Assembly: GCA_024516035.1 (NCBI GenBank)
Contig: CM044967.1
Location: forward strand, 7,033,202-7,097,201
Direction: 5' to 3'
DNA length: 64,000 nt
From: Bactericera cockerelli
Lineage: Eukaryota > Arthropoda > Insecta > Hemiptera > Triozidae
Shown: positions 61,755 through 64,000 of the stretch, in pieces
Layout of the letters: the number at the start of each line of letters is the position of its first letter
Numbering within the stretch: the first letter of the stretch is position 1
Program-made: the position numbers and the translations under genes
The notes under the pieces: generated by a model
Told to the model about the DNA's origin: nothing
What the model saw: the letters and a program-made list of their open reading frames with translations, nothing else
Databases searched by the model: none

Positions 61755-64000
61755 GTGGGCGCTGTCCCGTTGTAACCAATTTTTTTTTAAAAGTTTTTAA
61801 ACAATATGTATTTGTATATTGTATATAGGCACTGCGATGTCGATCAGTTTCTGAACTAAATCTAGAATTTAATGTTACTGCCATTTGTTAATGTGATCAG
61901 TTTCTGAACTAAATCTAAAATTTAATGTTACTGCCTTTTGTGTGATCAGTTTCTGAACTAAATCTAAAATTTAATGTTACTGCCATTTGTTAATGTGATC
62001 TCAATTTATCATCTCATACCGAAGAATCTTCATTTTTTTTATGACGATTTCGTCTTGTTTTTCCTTTTTTCTCAATTTTTTGTTAACCAGTCTTTCATTT
62101 ATTTATTTTGCGGAATTATTTTGTTTGATTTTTTTTTTCTCACAAAATTTGTGTGCAATCCCGAGAGAAAAAAATGTTCTCTGTAATTCCTTTCTTTTCA
62201 TTATTTTTACCTACTTTCGGTAGGATAGATAGATCTTAATTTAACCTAAGTATATTTTTTGTTATTGGAAGAAAAAAAATACCGTAGATCCTAATTTTTA
62301 TTTTTTTTTTACACGAAATACTAGAGGTATTGAATTACTTATTTCACTCAATTAAAACAATCGAAAAAATTATTTGATACTTGCATCGAATTCACGTTTC
62401 TTTTAATTTCTATCGTTTTCACTTTAGATTTTATCTTAAGAGTGATTCAAGATTTAAAAAAAACTTATTTGGGTGTTTTTACCGACCACTTGGGGGTGGT
62501 CCCAAAGGGTCCTTTTACTTATTCGACCCTCTAACTCGTTAACGGTAAGACCTTTTAAAACAAGGTGTCACTGGATATACCTTATTTATTTTTCGCTTAA
62601 AACTAATCCCCCCCTAAATCGAAGGGATACGGGTCTTGGCGTTTCTAAATATTCTCAGCGCTTTTCGAGATACAGGGAGTACACTAGGACTTTATGGACA
62701 TCCTTTATACGAATCTGTATGATATTATGAAACAATTTTAGAGGGTATCACAACGTTTCTACATTATAGCTACAAGTATTCTACTCATATATTTTTTTCC
62801 ATTTATTTCCATCCATGGGTTTGATGGCAGCGATTGCTTCAGGCAATAATCACGCCCTTTGTTAATATTATTTTTGTCAATAAAGAGTTATTATTATTAT
62901 TTATTTTACATAATCTTCATTAACAAGAAAGGTATACCCACCTACTAAAGATTTTTAAAACTCGTGCCGAAGGTGGGGAACAAACCTTTGGTATATGAGT
63001 GCAAACAAAAATATTGTTCGCTACTCATGTGCTGAAGGTAGGACTTGAATTGTTAAATCTTCCTTTAATAAAACAAATTATTCTAAAAAAAAAAAAAACT
63101 CATGTGCTAGTAGCTTTCCATTTTTCCTGAATCCCCCAATGCTTGCTATACTCAATTCCGCTGCTGGATGGAGTTGCTATGTGCCACTTAATTTGTCACA
63201 CGGGAGCGAACTCAGATGGTAACCCTCACATTTGTCTGGGCCGATGGTAAGAATTATTGTTCTCAGACAGAGTTCTAGAGACAACCCACTTAACTACGAG
63301 CTCTTATCTGGTATCTTTGCTCATTGTCCTCACGAGGCTGTGGACCTCGCTGAACATTGTAGGATCTTCAATTCTAAAACTTTACAGTTTACAGTTGATT
63401 CAGTGATCAGTGGAGAGTTGGTGTATTCGACTATTACTTCTAAAAATATCAGATCTAATATTAATGAAATATGATTGAGCTCTGAATTTAAGGCCTTCAG
63501 CTCTGAATTTAAGGCCTTCAACTTTTCGATACAGATTTTTTTTTGTAGAATCTAGAAGAATTTTTTTTGTATAATCGTAATCGACCTTAATAGCTAAACC
63601 AAGTTGAATACACACACCAATTTGGTGTATTCGAGTTACTTTTTACTTTATGTAGAAGAACATTTTTCTAGTAAACATAAAAATACAAAATTAAAATTTT
63701 ATGTTTGCTCAACTAAAAAATAAAATAACTGGCAAAAGAAGAAGATATGAATGTATACAGATGACAACATATGGGGTATTGTCAAAAACAAGCATGAATA
63801 TTTCCATTTTTATCTTTAATAGTAAATAACACTAAACATAATTGGTTACTAAATATAAATTTCTACACTTATAAGATAAGATTTATTTATTGGTGTACAT
63901 CAAATTTACAATTTGTTTACACAAGTCAAATACAGATACAGAAATGGGGTAAGGAAAGGAAAAGACATGGGTTATAGAACTTAAGAAGTAACAATAAACT
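61755..64000. other. Downstream region without a supported gene
   Basis: Contains a three-unit 54-59 bp repeat (61841-61999), poly-T-rich sequence, a retroposon-like tail (62800-62900) and a short doubled 21-bp motif (63476-63521). An 80-codon ORF at 63232-63474 has no recognisable family and lacks convincing splice sites. Confidence 0.5.
61841..61999 (+). repeat. Three-unit tandem repeat (54-59 bp)
   Basis: GATCAGTTTCTGAACTAAAT followed by CTAAAATTTAATGTTACTGC, three times, with the middle unit lacking TTAATG. Confidence 0.9.

Noticed and set aside
63216..63474. Possible extra exon downstream of SA (TLTFVWAD then an 80-codon ORF)
   Set aside because: Acceptor lacks a pyrimidine tract, phases do not continue SA, and there is no family match.

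Overview
This is a eukaryotic, AT-rich, intron-rich nuclear segment. It looks arthropod and most probably insect; a hemipteran-like genome is my guess, not something shown. Three conserved animal genes occupy almost the whole window, all reconstructed here from splice sites, phase continuity and protein motifs. (1) A partial Magi orthologue (membrane-associated guanylate kinase with WW and PDZ domains) on the minus strand, 12 exons between 16697 and the left edge. (2) A complete mixed-lineage kinase, orthologue of Drosophila slipper (slpr), on the plus strand, 13 exons, 19364 to 35589, predicted 930 residues. (3) A cohesin subunit SA/stromalin (STAG) gene on the plus strand, 20 exons found, 38563 to about 61754.

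Layout: 1-16697 Magi (first intron 9.7 kb, packed with repeats); 16698-19363 divergent intergenic region between Magi and slpr; 19364-35589 slpr; 35590-38562 slpr 3' region and SA upstream region; 38563-61754 SA; 61755-64000 repeats and no gene I can support. The three gene products have separate jobs (cell-junction scaffold, JNK-pathway MAP3K, sister-chromatid cohesion), so neighbourhood does not imply a pathway.

The non-coding part is mostly mobile-element debris. There are several large foldback elements (arms 340 to about 830 bp), several with TACAGGGTGG-like ends; small MITE-like inverted repeats; pogo/Tigger-like CAGTAGAACC termini; two Helitron-like 3' ends; tRNA-headed SINEs of several families; and a SINE family with a 5S rRNA-derived head whose body is also found fused to a tRNA-like head. 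A degenerate U1 snRNA pseudogene sits in slpr intron 3.

Most worth a second look: two minisatellites in SA that begin inside an exon 3' end and multiply splice signals (39 bp x about 7 at exon 10; 40 bp x 34 at the last exon, each unit holding a donor and an acceptor); the 5S/tRNA head swap on one SINE body; three single-base frameshifts in conserved exons, each repaired by one base and each next to a C run; and a conserved SA segment that I cannot find between exons 17 and 18.
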